Counted from the stretch's first letter, positions 53,859 to 62,358 are shown. The stretch: DNA of 64,000 nt from Amycolatopsis coloradensis (GCF_037997115.1 NZ_CP150484.1:770847-834846); one strand, 5' to 3'. Notes: generated from the sequence alone by a model not told the origin. Translations and numbers: made by a program.

Positions 53859-55460
53859 TCACAACGCGAGCCTCGGCCAGGACGCCGTGTCGCGTGACAA
53901 CTGCCGGTCGTGCGTGGCGATCACCACCGCGGCCGGGGTCGTTTCGAGCGCGGCGGTCAGCTCGTCGACGAGTGCGGCGGAGAGGTGGTTGGTCGGCTCG
54001 TCCAGCAGCACGACGTGCGGACGGCGGGCCAGCATCAGTGCCAGGTCCAGCCGACGCCGGGCGCCGACCGACAGTTCGGCCACCGGCCGGTGCCGGTCGT
54101 AGCCGGCGAGCAGGCCCAGCTCGCCCAGCCCCGGCCCGGGGATCCCGGCCCTGGCGAGCTGTTCGTCGTACAACTCCATCGCCGTCCGCCTGCCCGGCAG
54201 CTCGGATTCCTGGCCCAGCCTGCCGATCCGCGCGGACCGCGAACGCGTGACCGTGCCGGTCCCGGGCTCCAGCTCCCCGGCCAGCACGGCCAGGAGCGTC
54301 GATTTACCCGCGCCGTTGCGGCCGGTGACGACCAGCCGGTCGCCACTTTCCAGCGCCAGATCGACCGGACGCGCGAGCCGTCCGGCCACCGTCACCCCGG
54401 CGGCGCGGAGGAGCGTCGCGCCTCCGTGCGCCGGCAGCTCGGGCATGGCGAACCGGGCGGGTGGCGGCGGAACGGCGACCACGTGCTCGGCCAGTTCTTC
54501 CTGCCGCCGGTGGACCGCGCGGACCAGCCCGGGGGCGCGAGTGGCACGGACGTGCCTGCCGGTGCCCTTGGGCGGCCGCCAGTTGTCGCGCAACCGGTTC
54601 CGCGCCGCGGACAGGTCGTCGGCCAGCCGTTGCCGCTCGGCGATCTGCTCGGCGTGCGCCGACTCCCAGCGGGCGCGTTCGGCTCGCCGGGCCTCGACAT
54701 AGGCCGCGTATCCGCCGCCGTAGACGCGTGGCCGTCCGTCGCTCGACGGATCGAGGTCGATCACCGTGGTGGCGACGTCCGCGAGCAGGGCCCGGTCATG
54801 GCTGACCAGGACGACCACGCCCGGATGCGCGCGCAACCGCTCGGTGAGATGGTCGAGCCCCGCCGCGTCGAGATGGTTGGTCGGCTCGTCGAGCAGCAGG
54901 ACCTGGTGCCCGGCGCCGAGCAGGCAGGCCAGCCGGACCCGGTGCCGCTGCCCGACCGACAGTGTCCCGAGTGGACGGTCGCGATCGTCGACGGCGTTCA
55001 GGGCAGCCAAGGACACTTCGACACGCCTGTCGGCGTCCCACGCGTCGAGGGCCTCGGCTTCTTCGAGCGCGGCGGCGAACGCGTCTTCGGCTCCGGAACG
55101 TCCGTCGCTGAGCGCCTCGGTGGCAGCCTCGAGCCGGGCCAGCGCGCCGCGGACGGCGGCCAGTTCGAGGTCGATCAACGCGCCGACGGTGTCGGTCGCC
55201 CCGAGCGGGATCTGCTGGTCGGCGACGCCCGCCGAACCGGATCGGTGCACCTCGCCGCGGTCGGCGGCCAGGTCACCGGCGAGTACCCGGAGAAGTGTGG
55301 TCTTGCCGCGACCGTTCTCCCCGACGATGGCGACACGCTCGCCGGCGGCGGCGACGAGGTCGACCCCGGACAGGACGGGCCGTCCCCCGAAGGAGAGGTG
55401 GACGCCGGACAGGCGGACGTGCGCCGCGCGCACAGGCGCGGGCGAAAGAGGGGATGACAT
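53859..55460 (-). CDS. ABC-F family ATP-binding protein, possible ribosomal protection factor
   Basis: The 533-residue protein has two nucleotide-binding domains and no membrane segment. Domain 1: Walker A GENGRGKTTLL (near 50), signature LSVGQRHRVRLA, Walker B LLLDEPTNHLDAAG. Domain 2: GRNGAGKSTLL and LLDEPTNHLSAA. A basic linker of about 90 residues (ARRAERARWESAHAEQIAER) joins them, as in ABC-F proteins that enter the ribosomal E site. Antibiotic resistance and housekeeping subgroups cannot be separated by eye. An attenuator-like leader lies upstream. Confidence 0.88.
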   Translation of the reverse strand: MSSPLSPAPVRAAHVRLSGVHLSFGGRPVLSGVDLVAAAGERVAIVGENGRGKTTLLRVLAGDLAADRGEVHRSGSAGVADQQIPLGATDTVGALIDLELAAVRGALARLEAATEALSDGRSGAEDAFAAALEEAEALDAWDADRRVEVSLAALNAVDDRDRPLGTLSVGQRHRVRLACLLGAGHQVLLLDEPTNHLDAAGLDHLTERLRAHPGVVVLVSHDRALLADVATTVIDLDPSSDGRPRVYGGGYAAYVEARRAERARWESAHAEQIAERQRLADDLSAARNRLRDNWRPPKGTGRHVRATRAPGLVRAVHRRQEELAEHVVAVPPPPARFAMPELPAHGGATLLRAAGVTVAGRLARPVDLALESGDRLVVTGRNGAGKSTLLAVLAGELEPGTGTVTRSRSARIGRLGQESELPGRRTAMELYDEQLARAGIPGPGLGELGLLAGYDRHRPVAELSVGARRRLDLALMLARRPHVVLLDEPTNHLSAALVDELTAALETTPAAVVIATHDRQLSRDTASWPRLAL

Positions 55461-55496
55461 GAAGGAACTGCCTCCGGTGAAAGTGATGAGCGGGAA

Positions 55497-55578
55497 GAAC
55501 GAACTCCGGTACCGCGGCTCGCGGCACCGGTGGAGGCGTCGTTCCTCAGAGGAACAGCAGTTGCTGCATCACGTTCAC
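55497..55578 (-). promoter_or_regulatory. Attenuator-like leader of the ABC-F gene: short uORF with competing hairpins
   Basis: A short ORF (55578-55546) ends within hairpin A (GTTCCT-CTG-AGGAAC on the transcribed strand). Just after it lies hairpin B, an 11-bp stem with one G-U pair (55506-55516 with 55520-55530), closed outside by GAACGA/TCGTTC. The outer arm of B overlaps the arm of A, so only one can form fully. The arrangement is like leaders of ABC-F resistance genes, but no long U-run follows B. Confidence 0.55.
55546..55578 (-). CDS. Putative leader peptide of the ABC-F gene
   Basis: GTG 55578 opens a ten-codon frame (MNVMQQLLFL, stop TGA) preceded in frame by a stop. An in-frame ATG at 55569 would give MQQLLFL. 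The ribosome site is weak (GAAGGTG about 13 nt away). The case rests on its position at the hairpin switch. It could be chance. Confidence 0.35.
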   Translation of the reverse strand: MNVMQQLLFL

Positions 55579-55831
55579 GAGCGTAGGTCACACCTTCGGA
55601 ACCCCGCATCCGAATTTCGGAACCACACGTTCGCGCCATCCCCCGCGACTACGTGTCACCCCACGGAGACCCCCCTTCACTCGCGAAGACACGTCGCTCC
55701 TAGCCCGTGATCGGGGCTTCAAACCACCACTTTCCGGGGTCACCCACAGGGGCACCACGACGGTTGCCATGATCACCGGCCCGTTCGACGGTGGGCTTCT
55801 CAGCAGGCAACTTCCGAGAGGAGCGGGACCG

Positions 55832-56617
55832 ATGGCGAAGACCATGCAGCCGCAGGAGCTCATCGACAGTGCCGTGGTCGACCCGACCGGCAACAAGCTC
55901 GGCAAGGTGGGCAACGTCTACCTCGCCGACGCGACGCGCCAGCCGGAATGGATCACCGTCAAGACGGGCCTGTTCGGCACCAAGGAGAGTTTCGTCCCGC
56001 TGTCCGGAGCGCACGCGGACCAGGACGGCGTCCACGTCCGCGTCGACAAGGACGCGGTCACCGACGCACCCCGCATCGAGGCCGACGGCCACTTGTCCGC
56101 GGAGGAAAGCGCGCAGCTGTACAAGCACTACGGGCTGCCGATGCCGCGGACCTCACCGGACGGCCGGATGGACGACCGGGCGCAGGGCCGGGGCGACGCC
56201 GGCCGGACCCAGGCCGGTCTGGACACCGGCAGGAAGCACCCGGACGCCGAACCGACCATGACACGGTCCGAGGAGCGGCTGAACGTCGGCACCGAGCAGG
56301 TCGAGACCGGCCATGTCCGGCTGCGCAAGTACGTCGTCACCGAGGAACAGCAGGTCACCGTTCCGGTCAGCCACGAGGAGGTGCGCATCGAACGGGAACC
56401 GATCACGAAGCCGGGCGGCGAGCGCGCCGAGATAGCCGAGGACGAGCAGGAAGTCGTGCTCCACGCCGAGAAACCGGTGGTGAACAAGGAAACCGTCGCG
56501 GTGGAACGGGCGAGGCTCAAGACCGAGACCGTCACCGAGGACCAGACGGTGTCCGGCAAGGTACGCAAGGAACAGTTCGAGGTCACCGACGACGAAGGCA
56601 AGCACCGCAAGTCGTGA
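55832..56617 (+). CDS. PRC-barrel and DUF2382 (YsnF-type stress) domain protein
   Basis: ATG 55832 with GAGAGGAG upstream gives 261 residues. The N-terminal PRC-barrel spans about residues 5-85 (SAVVDPTGNKLGKVGNVYLA, then WITVKTGLFGTKESFVPLSG). A charged linker (to about 145) is followed by the DUF2382 domain (LRKYVVTEEQQVTVPVSHEE, about 145-255). Proteins of this layout are stress-induced in actinomycetes; molecular role unknown. The 371-bp upstream gap also holds the ABC-F leader. Confidence 0.87.
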   Translation: MAKTMQPQELIDSAVVDPTGNKLGKVGNVYLADATRQPEWITVKTGLFGTKESFVPLSGAHADQDGVHVRVDKDAVTDAPRIEADGHLSAEESAQLYKHYGLPMPRTSPDGRMDDRAQGRGDAGRTQAGLDTGRKHPDAEPTMTRSEERLNVGTEQVETGHVRLRKYVVTEEQQVTVPVSHEEVRIEREPITKPGGERAEIAEDEQEVVLHAEKPVVNKETVAVERARLKTETVTEDQTVSGKVRKEQFEVTDDEGKHRKS

Positions 56618-56631
56618 GCCGGCCCCCGGGG

Positions 56632-58299
56632 TCAGCGCATGCGGCGGGCGCGGGCGGCCGCGACCACGAAACCGGCCGCCACGGCACCCGCGATCGAACA
56701 GCCGACGCCGAACAGCACCGCGGGCTCGTGCACTCGCAGCACCGAGACGCACAACCACGCCGTCGCGCCGAAAAGCAGACCCAGCACCGGACCGCCGACG
56801 AGCGCGCCCCGCCACCGGTGACCGTTCCGGATGGTCCGCAGCCCGGATTCCAGGTACGCCAAGGCGAACAGGGCGAGGATCAGGCTGCCCGCGCCGAGCG
56901 CGCTCGCGAGCGGATGCTGCCGCGTGACGACGGTGAAAGTCCTCGGGACGCCGTCGGCCGTCAAGGTCGCGGTCGCGGCTCCGCCGGCGAGCCAGCGGGT
57001 GAGCCCGGGAAAAGCGAGATCGGCACGGAAACCCTCGCCGTCGGGTTTCGGCACCGCCGACGCGGAACCGAGCGGGATCCCGGCGGCCGAAAGGTCGAGG
57101 GTCACCTGTTCCGGGCGCCCCGCCCCCGTCACGGCGAAAGTCTTGCTGAGATCCACGGGCGCCGACGAGGCGGCGACACCGTCGATCTTCAGTGTCGTGG
57201 CCGCGTGCGGCAGCCGTTCCGGCGTGAGCAGGGTGAGCACCACGAGCGCGATCGCGGCGGCCGCCGCGGTCACTCGGAACCAGAGCACCGCGCCGGACCG
57301 GGACTCGGGCTCGAAGCTCGCGCGGGTCGCCGACAGCGTCGGATCCGGTGCGGGGCGGTGCACCGGTCTCGTCGGGCCGTCTCCGGCCGGGATCGGCGTG
57401 CCGAACGCGGAGATCACCCGTGGGGTGAGGTGCCGCACCGGCACCCGGGAGCGTTCCAGCCAGCCCGGTCCGTACACGGCGGTGGCGGCCGAGGCGAGGT
57501 CGGCCGCGAAGGTCTCCGCGTCGCGGTACCGGGAGTCGAGCTCACGCGAGATGCTGCGCATGACGACCCCGGCGATCGGCGACGGCACGCCGTCGATCGG
57601 GCGCGGATCGGTGAACATGTGCTGGCGCATCATGCTGATCGCGCCGCGAGTGTTGTCGAACGGCAGCTTCCCGGACAGCAGTTCGTAGAGCACCGTGCCC
57701 GCCGAGTAGACGTCGGCCGCCGGGCTCAGCGCGTTGCCCATCGCCTGCTCGGGCGCGATGTAGGCAGGTGTGCCGAGGACCTCGCCGCCGTGCGTGACGA
57801 GGGTGGCGCCCTCGCTGATCACCTTCGCGATGCCGAAGTCGGCCACCTTCATCACGCCTTGTGTGGTGAAGAGCAGGTTCTTCGGCTTGACGTCGAGATG
57901 CAGCACGCCCGCTTCGTGCGCCGCGTGGAGCCCGGCGAGCATCGCCAATCCGATCGCGCAGGCCTGCTCCCCGCCGACCTCCCCGCTGCGGAAGCGGCTG
58001 TACACGGTGCCGCCGTCGAGGCGTTCCATCACCATCAGATGCTCGCGGCCGGTGCGGACGTAGTCGTACACGGGCACGATGTGCGGATGGTCGAGGCTGG
58101 CCAGCACACGCGCTTCGCGGTCGAAGAGCTCACTGCTGGCGGCGTGGTTCAGCACGTCCCACGGCAGCTGTTTGATGGCGACGTCGCGGCGCAGCGAACG
58201 GTGGACGCCGGCGAAGACGACCCCCATCCCGCCCTGGCCGATCGCGGGCCCGATCTCGTACTGCGGCAGCGCGGCGACGACCTCGGCGGGTGCGCTCAT
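56632..58299 (-). CDS. Membrane Ser/Thr protein kinase with non-RD catalytic loop
   Basis: ATG 58299 gives 555 residues. The kinase domain (about 14-290) has GQGGMGVVF, the ATP-binding Lys in RRDVAIKQLP (near 41), catalytic loop HLDVKPKNLL (near 131), VADFGIAKV and YIAPEQAM. The usual HRD is HLD, so the Arg that ties catalysis to activation-loop phosphorylation is missing. A membrane helix (FRVTAAAAAIALVVLTLL, near 390), an exported segment and three more helices follow at the C-terminus. Its ATG overlaps the upstream gene stop by 4 bp. Confidence 0.9.
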   Translation of the reverse strand: MSAPAEVVAALPQYEIGPAIGQGGMGVVFAGVHRSLRRDVAIKQLPWDVLNHAASSELFDREARVLASLDHPHIVPVYDYVRTGREHLMVMERLDGGTVYSRFRSGEVGGEQACAIGLAMLAGLHAAHEAGVLHLDVKPKNLLFTTQGVMKVADFGIAKVISEGATLVTHGGEVLGTPAYIAPEQAMGNALSPAADVYSAGTVLYELLSGKLPFDNTRGAISMMRQHMFTDPRPIDGVPSPIAGVVMRSISRELDSRYRDAETFAADLASAATAVYGPGWLERSRVPVRHLTPRVISAFGTPIPAGDGPTRPVHRPAPDPTLSATRASFEPESRSGAVLWFRVTAAAAAIALVVLTLLTPERLPHAATTLKIDGVAASSAPVDLSKTFAVTGAGRPEQVTLDLSAAGIPLGSASAVPKPDGEGFRADLAFPGLTRWLAGGAATATLTADGVPRTFTVVTRQHPLASALGAGSLILALFALAYLESGLRTIRNGHRWRGALVGGPVLGLLFGATAWLCVSVLRVHEPAVLFGVGCSIAGAVAAGFVVAAARARRMR

Positions 58300-59084
58300 C
58301 GGTTGAATTCCTTGGTGGAGTCGGGAAAGCGGACCGTCTCGTCGCCGGCGGGCCCCGGCGCGGGATGCGGGGTCAGGTAGCCGAGCAGGAACGCGATGAC
58401 GGCGGCGCCGAGCACCACCGGGATCTCGATCGCGGGCTCCGGCGGGACGAGCCGCAGGACCGACAGCGAGACGACCGCGACGAGGCCGGTGCCGAAGCCG
58501 GCGGGCAGGAAACGCAGGCCGCGACGCCACCGGTTGGCAGGGAGGCGATGGCGGGCGAGCGCGAGCAGGGCCGTCAGCCACGCCAGCACGGTGAGCACGA
58601 GCATCGTGAGCCCGAAAGCGCCGTAGACGGACCAGAAGGATCCGCGGATGTCGGCGACCGTGGTCGCCTCTCCGAGGGTGCCGCGCCGGCCGTCCAGCAG
58701 CTCGACCGTCGACGGGAGCAGTCCGATCGCCTGACCGGACAGGTCCGCCATGTCCAGTACGAAGGTCCTGGTGACGCGACTGTGCGCGGGTACTTCGAAC
58801 GGCGCCGTGGTGTCGTAGGCGAAGAAGGTCAGGGCGAGCGCCACTCCGGACACCCGCACGCTACGGACCTTGACGGCGGTACCGCCGCTGTTGGTCGCCG
58901 TGACGGTGAGTTCCAGTTGCTTCGCCGGATCGATCACGACCGTGGCGTTGGTGATCGGCCGGTCGTCGAAGGTGACCGCCAGGTCGAGTCCGCCACTGTC
59001 CGCGACGGCCGGTGGCGAGCCGAGGAGGACCGCGCACAGACCCAACGCAACCCCTGCCGCGATGACACGTCCCATTTTGCGCAT
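58296..59084 (-). CDS. Secreted/membrane protein co-transcribed with the Ser/Thr kinase
   Basis: The 262-residue protein has a signal peptide (MRKMGRVIAAGVALGLCAVL, cleaved near AVA), an exported Ig/NPCBM-like beta-rich segment (30-150) and three to four C-terminal helices (FGLTMLVLTVLAWLTALLAL onward). I recognise no family. Coupling to the kinase gene (ATGA overlap) suggests it acts as a sensor or partner of the kinase. Confidence 0.72.
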   Translation of the reverse strand: MRKMGRVIAAGVALGLCAVLLGSPPAVADSGGLDLAVTFDDRPITNATVVIDPAKQLELTVTATNSGGTAVKVRSVRVSGVALALTFFAYDTTAPFEVPAHSRVTRTFVLDMADLSGQAIGLLPSTVELLDGRRGTLGEATTVADIRGSFWSVYGAFGLTMLVLTVLAWLTALLALARHRLPANRWRRGLRFLPAGFGTGLVAVVSLSVLRLVPPEPAIEIPVVLGAAVIAFLLGYLTPHPAPGPAGDETVRFPDSTKEFNR

Positions 59085-59151
59085 CCCCTGTTTTCCTTAT
59101 CCGACTGGTCCGGAATGCTACAGCGAGTACTTACCGGAGAGGGACGTCCCA

Positions 59152-60048
59152 ATGCGTATCGTGGTTCGCCTGATATTCGGCACCGTGACCGGGTTGTTGT
59201 TCCTGCTTTCCCACGTGGGAGCGGGAAACGCACAGCAGTCCCCTTATCAGTCCACGGTTGGTTTGAAACCTTCGAGCGGTCCCGCCGGGAGTTCGTTCAC
59301 CATTTCCTGGAATTTCTCTCCGTGCAAAGGCCCGATTTCTTTCACCTGGGAAGGAACGGCCATTACGTCGGTCAGCGCCCCCAGTGGACAGACCGGGGCG
59401 ACGGTTCCGGAGAACGCGTCACCCGGCGGCCACACGGTCACGGGCACCTGCACGAACGCGCGGACCGGTCAGCCGTTGACCGGAAACGCGACCTTCCGGG
59501 TGACCGGGACCGTGACGACGGCGCCACCGACGACGAAGGTGCCCCCGACGACGAAGCCGACCGTCCCGGTGACCACCACGACCAGACCCGGAACGACCAC
59601 CACCCCGTCCACCCGGGTCACCACGACGCCGCCGCCCACGACGAAACCACCATCCACAACGGACACTCCCCCGCCGGCGACGGACGTCCCCTCGTCCAGC
59701 AGCACGCCGCCGGGCCCCGATGACCTGATCCTCGATCGGCCGACCGTGAAACCCGGCGACGCACTGTCCGCGACCGGCAAGGGGTGCACGCCTGGCGAGC
59801 GGGTCACGCTGACGTCGGACGGCGAGCGCGTCGGCGGCGCCTATGCCGACGCCACCGGCGCCTTCACCGCGGCCGTCGAGTTCACCCGGATCGAGGCGGG
59901 CAGGCATACCGTCGTCGCCGACTGCGGCGTGCGGCTGACCGGCGCCGTCGAGCAGGTGGTGACCAGTTCGTCAGGCGGGCACAGCGGCACCCTGGTGGTG
60001 CTCGTGTTCTTCGTGCTGGCCGGCATCACCTTGATCCGCTTCCCCTGA
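59152..60048 (+). CDS. Secreted Ig-like protein with Thr/Pro-rich stalk and C-terminal membrane anchor
   Basis: The 298 residues begin with a signal peptide (1-28, GNAQQ). Two Ig-like domains (VGLKPSSGPAGSSFTISWNF and LDRPTVKPGDALSATGKGC) flank a stalk rich in threonine and proline (about 120-195), a likely O-mannosylation site in actinobacteria. One C-terminal helix (GTLVVLVFFVLAGITLIRF) anchors it. It is divergent from the kinase operon, which may sense the same wall region. Confidence 0.75.
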   Translation: MRIVVRLIFGTVTGLLFLLSHVGAGNAQQSPYQSTVGLKPSSGPAGSSFTISWNFSPCKGPISFTWEGTAITSVSAPSGQTGATVPENASPGGHTVTGTCTNARTGQPLTGNATFRVTGTVTTAPPTTKVPPTTKPTVPVTTTTRPGTTTTPSTRVTTTPPPTTKPPSTTDTPPPATDVPSSSSTPPGPDDLILDRPTVKPGDALSATGKGCTPGERVTLTSDGERVGGAYADATGAFTAAVEFTRIEAGRHTVVADCGVRLTGAVEQVVTSSSGGHSGTLVVLVFFVLAGITLIRFP

Positions 60049-60050
60049 GG

Positions 60051-60155
60051 TCACCGAGGTGGCCGCATCGCCGCGAAGACCAGGAACACCGCGGCGAGGA
60101 AGAGGGCGGCGATCGCCAGGTCGACCAGGAAACCGACGACGAGTGCGGTGATCAT
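60051..60155 (-). CDS. 34-residue transmembrane peptide downstream of terC
   Basis: ATG 60155 lies 3 nt after the terC stop (TGAGCGATG), so it can be translated by re-initiation. The product MITALVVGFLVDLAIAALFL plus 14 residues is one hydrophobic helix ending in MRPPR, positive at the C-terminus. Stop TGA 60051. Small membrane proteins linked to transporters are well known, but no homologue is recalled. Confidence 0.5.
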   Translation of the reverse strand: MITALVVGFLVDLAIAALFLAAVFLVFAAMRPPR

Positions 60156-60158
60156 CGC

Positions 60159-61142
60159 TCACTCCTGTGCCGTCCTGGCGGCGTCGCGGCGGCGCGCGTA
60201 CAGACTGGTGAACGAAACCGTGACCAGGACGGCGATGATCACGCCCAGCGACGCCGGTGTGGGGACCTGCGGAACCGACGGCCAGATCCCGTGTGCCCAG
60301 TGCAGGACCAGCTTCACCCCGATGAAGGCGAGGATGATGGCGAGGCCGTGGTTCAGGTGGACCAGCTTCGCCAGCGCCGAGTGGAGCACGAAGTACAAGG
60401 CACGCAAGCCCATCAGCGCGAAGGCGTTGGTGGCGAACACGAGGTACGGGTCTTCGGTGATGCCGTAGACCGCGGGCACCGAATCGACCGCGAACACCAC
60501 ATCGGTGGCGAACACCGCGACGACCACGACCGCCAGCGGGGTGAGCGCGCGGCGCCCGTGTTCACGCACGGTGAGCCGGGTGCCGTGATAGTCGTCGGTG
60601 ACCGGCATCAGCCGTCGCAGCAGCCGGACCGACCGCAGCTGCGAAAGATCCAGCTCGTCCTTGCCGCCGGACATGGCCTCGCGCAGGATCTTGACCGCCG
60701 AGACGAACAGGATCACGCCGAACACGAGGAACGCCCAGGTGCCCGCCGACAGCATCGCGGCACCGGCCGCGATGAACACGCCGCGAAGCACCAGCGCGCC
60801 CACGATGCCGTACAGCAGCACGCGTTGCTGCACGGCCGCGGGGACCGCGAAGGCGGCGAGCAGCAGCATGAAGACGAACAGGTTGTCGACCGACAGGGAC
60901 TTTTCGACGACGAAACCCGTCATGAACTCCAGTGCCTGGCCGCTACCGAACTCGAGCCACAGCCAGAGCCCGAACACGACCGGGAGCGCGATGTAGAAGA
61001 CCGACCAGCCGACGGCCTCCCGCATCGACACCTCGTGGGGACGGCGGGTCACCACGAAATCGACGACGAGCAGCGCGACCAGGACGGCGATGCTGATCGC
61101 CCACAACCCCGGCGATCCCACGGTTGCCACGGACTCGGGCAT
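60159..61142 (-). CDS. TerC family integral membrane protein (Mn2+ efflux type)
   Basis: The 327-residue protein has about nine helices with acidic metal-binding residues in EKSLSVDNLFVFMLLLAAFA (near 80) and FATDVVFAVDSVPAVYGI (near 210), the TerC signature. TerC/Alx/MeeF-type proteins export manganese. A yybP-ykoY riboswitch lies directly upstream, in agreement. ATG 61142 has AGGAGG 4 nt upstream, within a hairpin. Older labels call it a tellurium resistance protein. Confidence 0.92.
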   Translation of the reverse strand: MPESVATVGSPGLWAISIAVLVALLVVDFVVTRRPHEVSMREAVGWSVFYIALPVVFGLWLWLEFGSGQALEFMTGFVVEKSLSVDNLFVFMLLLAAFAVPAAVQQRVLLYGIVGALVLRGVFIAAGAAMLSAGTWAFLVFGVILFVSAVKILREAMSGGKDELDLSQLRSVRLLRRLMPVTDDYHGTRLTVREHGRRALTPLAVVVVAVFATDVVFAVDSVPAVYGITEDPYLVFATNAFALMGLRALYFVLHSALAKLVHLNHGLAIILAFIGVKLVLHWAHGIWPSVPQVPTPASLGVIIAVLVTVSFTSLYARRRDAARTAQE

Positions 61143-61146
61143 GAAG

Positions 61147-61258
61147 CCTCCTCGAACTCGAAGTTCGAGGTCTCCTTCACCCCTGCGGGGCGGTCTCCCG
61201 GGGACACCAGCGGAGTGTCCGTATTGACCGGGCAGACCCTTGGGAAGTACTCCCCTCG
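61147..61258 (-). promoter_or_regulatory. yybP-ykoY manganese riboswitch with SD-sequestering hairpin
   Basis: Reading the minus strand, CGAGGGGAGTAC (P1/L1), CCGGTCAATACGG, CCCGGGAGACC (L3) and GGAGACCTCG give the aptamer, with P1 CGAGG (61258-61254) pairing CCTCG (61170-61166). The same CCTCG also starts a 9-bp hairpin (61170-61162 with 61158-61150) whose 3' arm covers half of the AGGAGG ribosome site. Aptamer formation should free the site, an ON switch with Mn2+, as for other members. Confidence 0.8.
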
Positions 61259-61301
61259 CCGGTCCAGTATCGCACTTGGTAAAGAGTTATTAAAGGCTGG
61301 G

Positions 61302-62105
61302 TCAAGCCGGACCCTCCCGCAGCACGCCGCGCACCGCGTCGACGGACAGGTCGTCCCAGGGAAATTCGGCCATCCACCAGGTCGCGCCCGCCCGTTCGTA
61401 GGGCGCGAGATCCGTGCCCGCGGGGACACCGATGGCGAAGTCATACGGCTTCTCGTCGTCTTCGCGCAGTGAGGTGATCTTCTCGACCGCCTCGGCGAAC
61501 TCGTCCGCGTGCGGCAGGTTCACCGGGAAGAACCCGTCGTACCGCGCGGCCCTGCGCATCGGCTTCGGCTTCCCGGGGAAGCCCGCCAGCCATACGGGAA
61601 TCGGCCGCGCCGGGCGCGGCAGGAAGGTGATGTCGTCGACCGTGTAGTGCACACCGCGGTGCCGCACGGGCTCCCCCGACCAGGTCGCGGTGAGGATCTC
61701 GAGCGACTCGTCGAGCATCTCGCCGCGTTTGCGGTCGTCCACTTCGTCGCCGGTCTTCGAGAACTCGCCGCCGAAGCGGTCACTGCCGAGCCCCGCGCCG
61801 AGGATCAGCCTTCCGCCGCTCAACTGGTCGAGGGTGGCCGTTTCGCGCGCCAGCTTGACCGGACGGCGCCTGGCCAGCGGCGTGACCATCGGACCGATGG
61901 CGAGGTTCTCGGTGGCGGACGCGACGGCGGCGAGGGTGATCCACGGATCGGCGATCGCCCGCACCGGCTCATGCCACCGGACGTGGTCCCACACGAACAG
62001 GCCGTGCCAGCCCGCTTCCTCGGCTTCTGCGGCGAGACGCGCGATGATCACCGGATCGGCCAGTTCGTCGAAGATCGGCAGCCAGAGTGCTGAGCGCAGA
62101 GTCAT
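61302..62105 (-). CDS. LLM class (luciferase-like) flavin/F420-dependent oxidoreductase
   Basis: ATG 62105 gives 267 residues; the open frame upstream runs into the adjacent repeat and is not coding. Features: FDELADPVIIARLAAEAEEA, WDHVRWHEPVRAIADPWITL, the signature QLSGGRLILGAGLGSD and PRPARPIPVWLAGFPGKP. The family uses FMN or F420; the host class makes F420, so either is possible. Substrate unknown. Confidence 0.88.
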   Translation of the reverse strand: MTLRSALWLPIFDELADPVIIARLAAEAEEAGWHGLFVWDHVRWHEPVRAIADPWITLAAVASATENLAIGPMVTPLARRRPVKLARETATLDQLSGGRLILGAGLGSDRFGGEFSKTGDEVDDRKRGEMLDESLEILTATWSGEPVRHRGVHYTVDDITFLPRPARPIPVWLAGFPGKPKPMRRAARYDGFFPVNLPHADEFAEAVEKITSLREDDEKPYDFAIGVPAGTDLAPYERAGATWWMAEFPWDDLSVDAVRGVLREGPA

Positions 62106-62163
62106 GAGTGCGACCGTACGGACCGGCACCGACACTCGCGGCGAGTTCCCGACGTGCGCCAAG

Positions 62164-62256
62164 CCGTAACTCGCGTGCTTCCAGCCGTAACTCGCGTGCT
62201 TGGAGGCGGAACACACTGCACCGGGCGCGTTACGCCTCCAAGCACGCGAGTTACGG
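62164..62256. repeat. Intergenic repeat with 24-bp inverted arms and a direct copy
   Basis: The 17-mer CCGTAACTCGCGTGCTT occurs at 62164-62180 and 62185-62201. The second copy extends to 62208 and is the exact complement of 62233-62256 (24 bp). A looser partial copy (ACACGCGAGT) follows at about 62263. It lies between two divergent genes, unlike the other repeats here. Confidence 0.9.
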
Positions 62257-62304
62257 GTCTGGACACGCGAGTCGCGCCTCACCGCTTGACACGACCACTA
62301 CAGT

Positions 62305-62340
62305 TCAACCAATACGTTGATTAACCTCGTGGTTGATTAC
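62305..62340. promoter_or_regulatory. ArsR-type-like inverted/direct repeats upstream of the SRPBCC gene
   Basis: TCAAC (62305-62309) and GTTGA (62316-62320) form an inverted repeat with 6-bp spacing, and GTTGATTA occurs twice downstream. The A/T-rich repeats look like operators of ArsR regulators, which often accompany SRPBCC genes, but no arsR is present here. Confidence 0.4.
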
Positions 62341-62358
62341 CCTGTGGAAGAGACTTCG

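Noticed and set aside
58300..58581. N-terminal extension of the Ser/Thr kinase
   Set aside because: The open frame extends upstream, but it overlaps the coding end of the coupled membrane protein in another phase, and the kinase fold starts right after ATG 58299.
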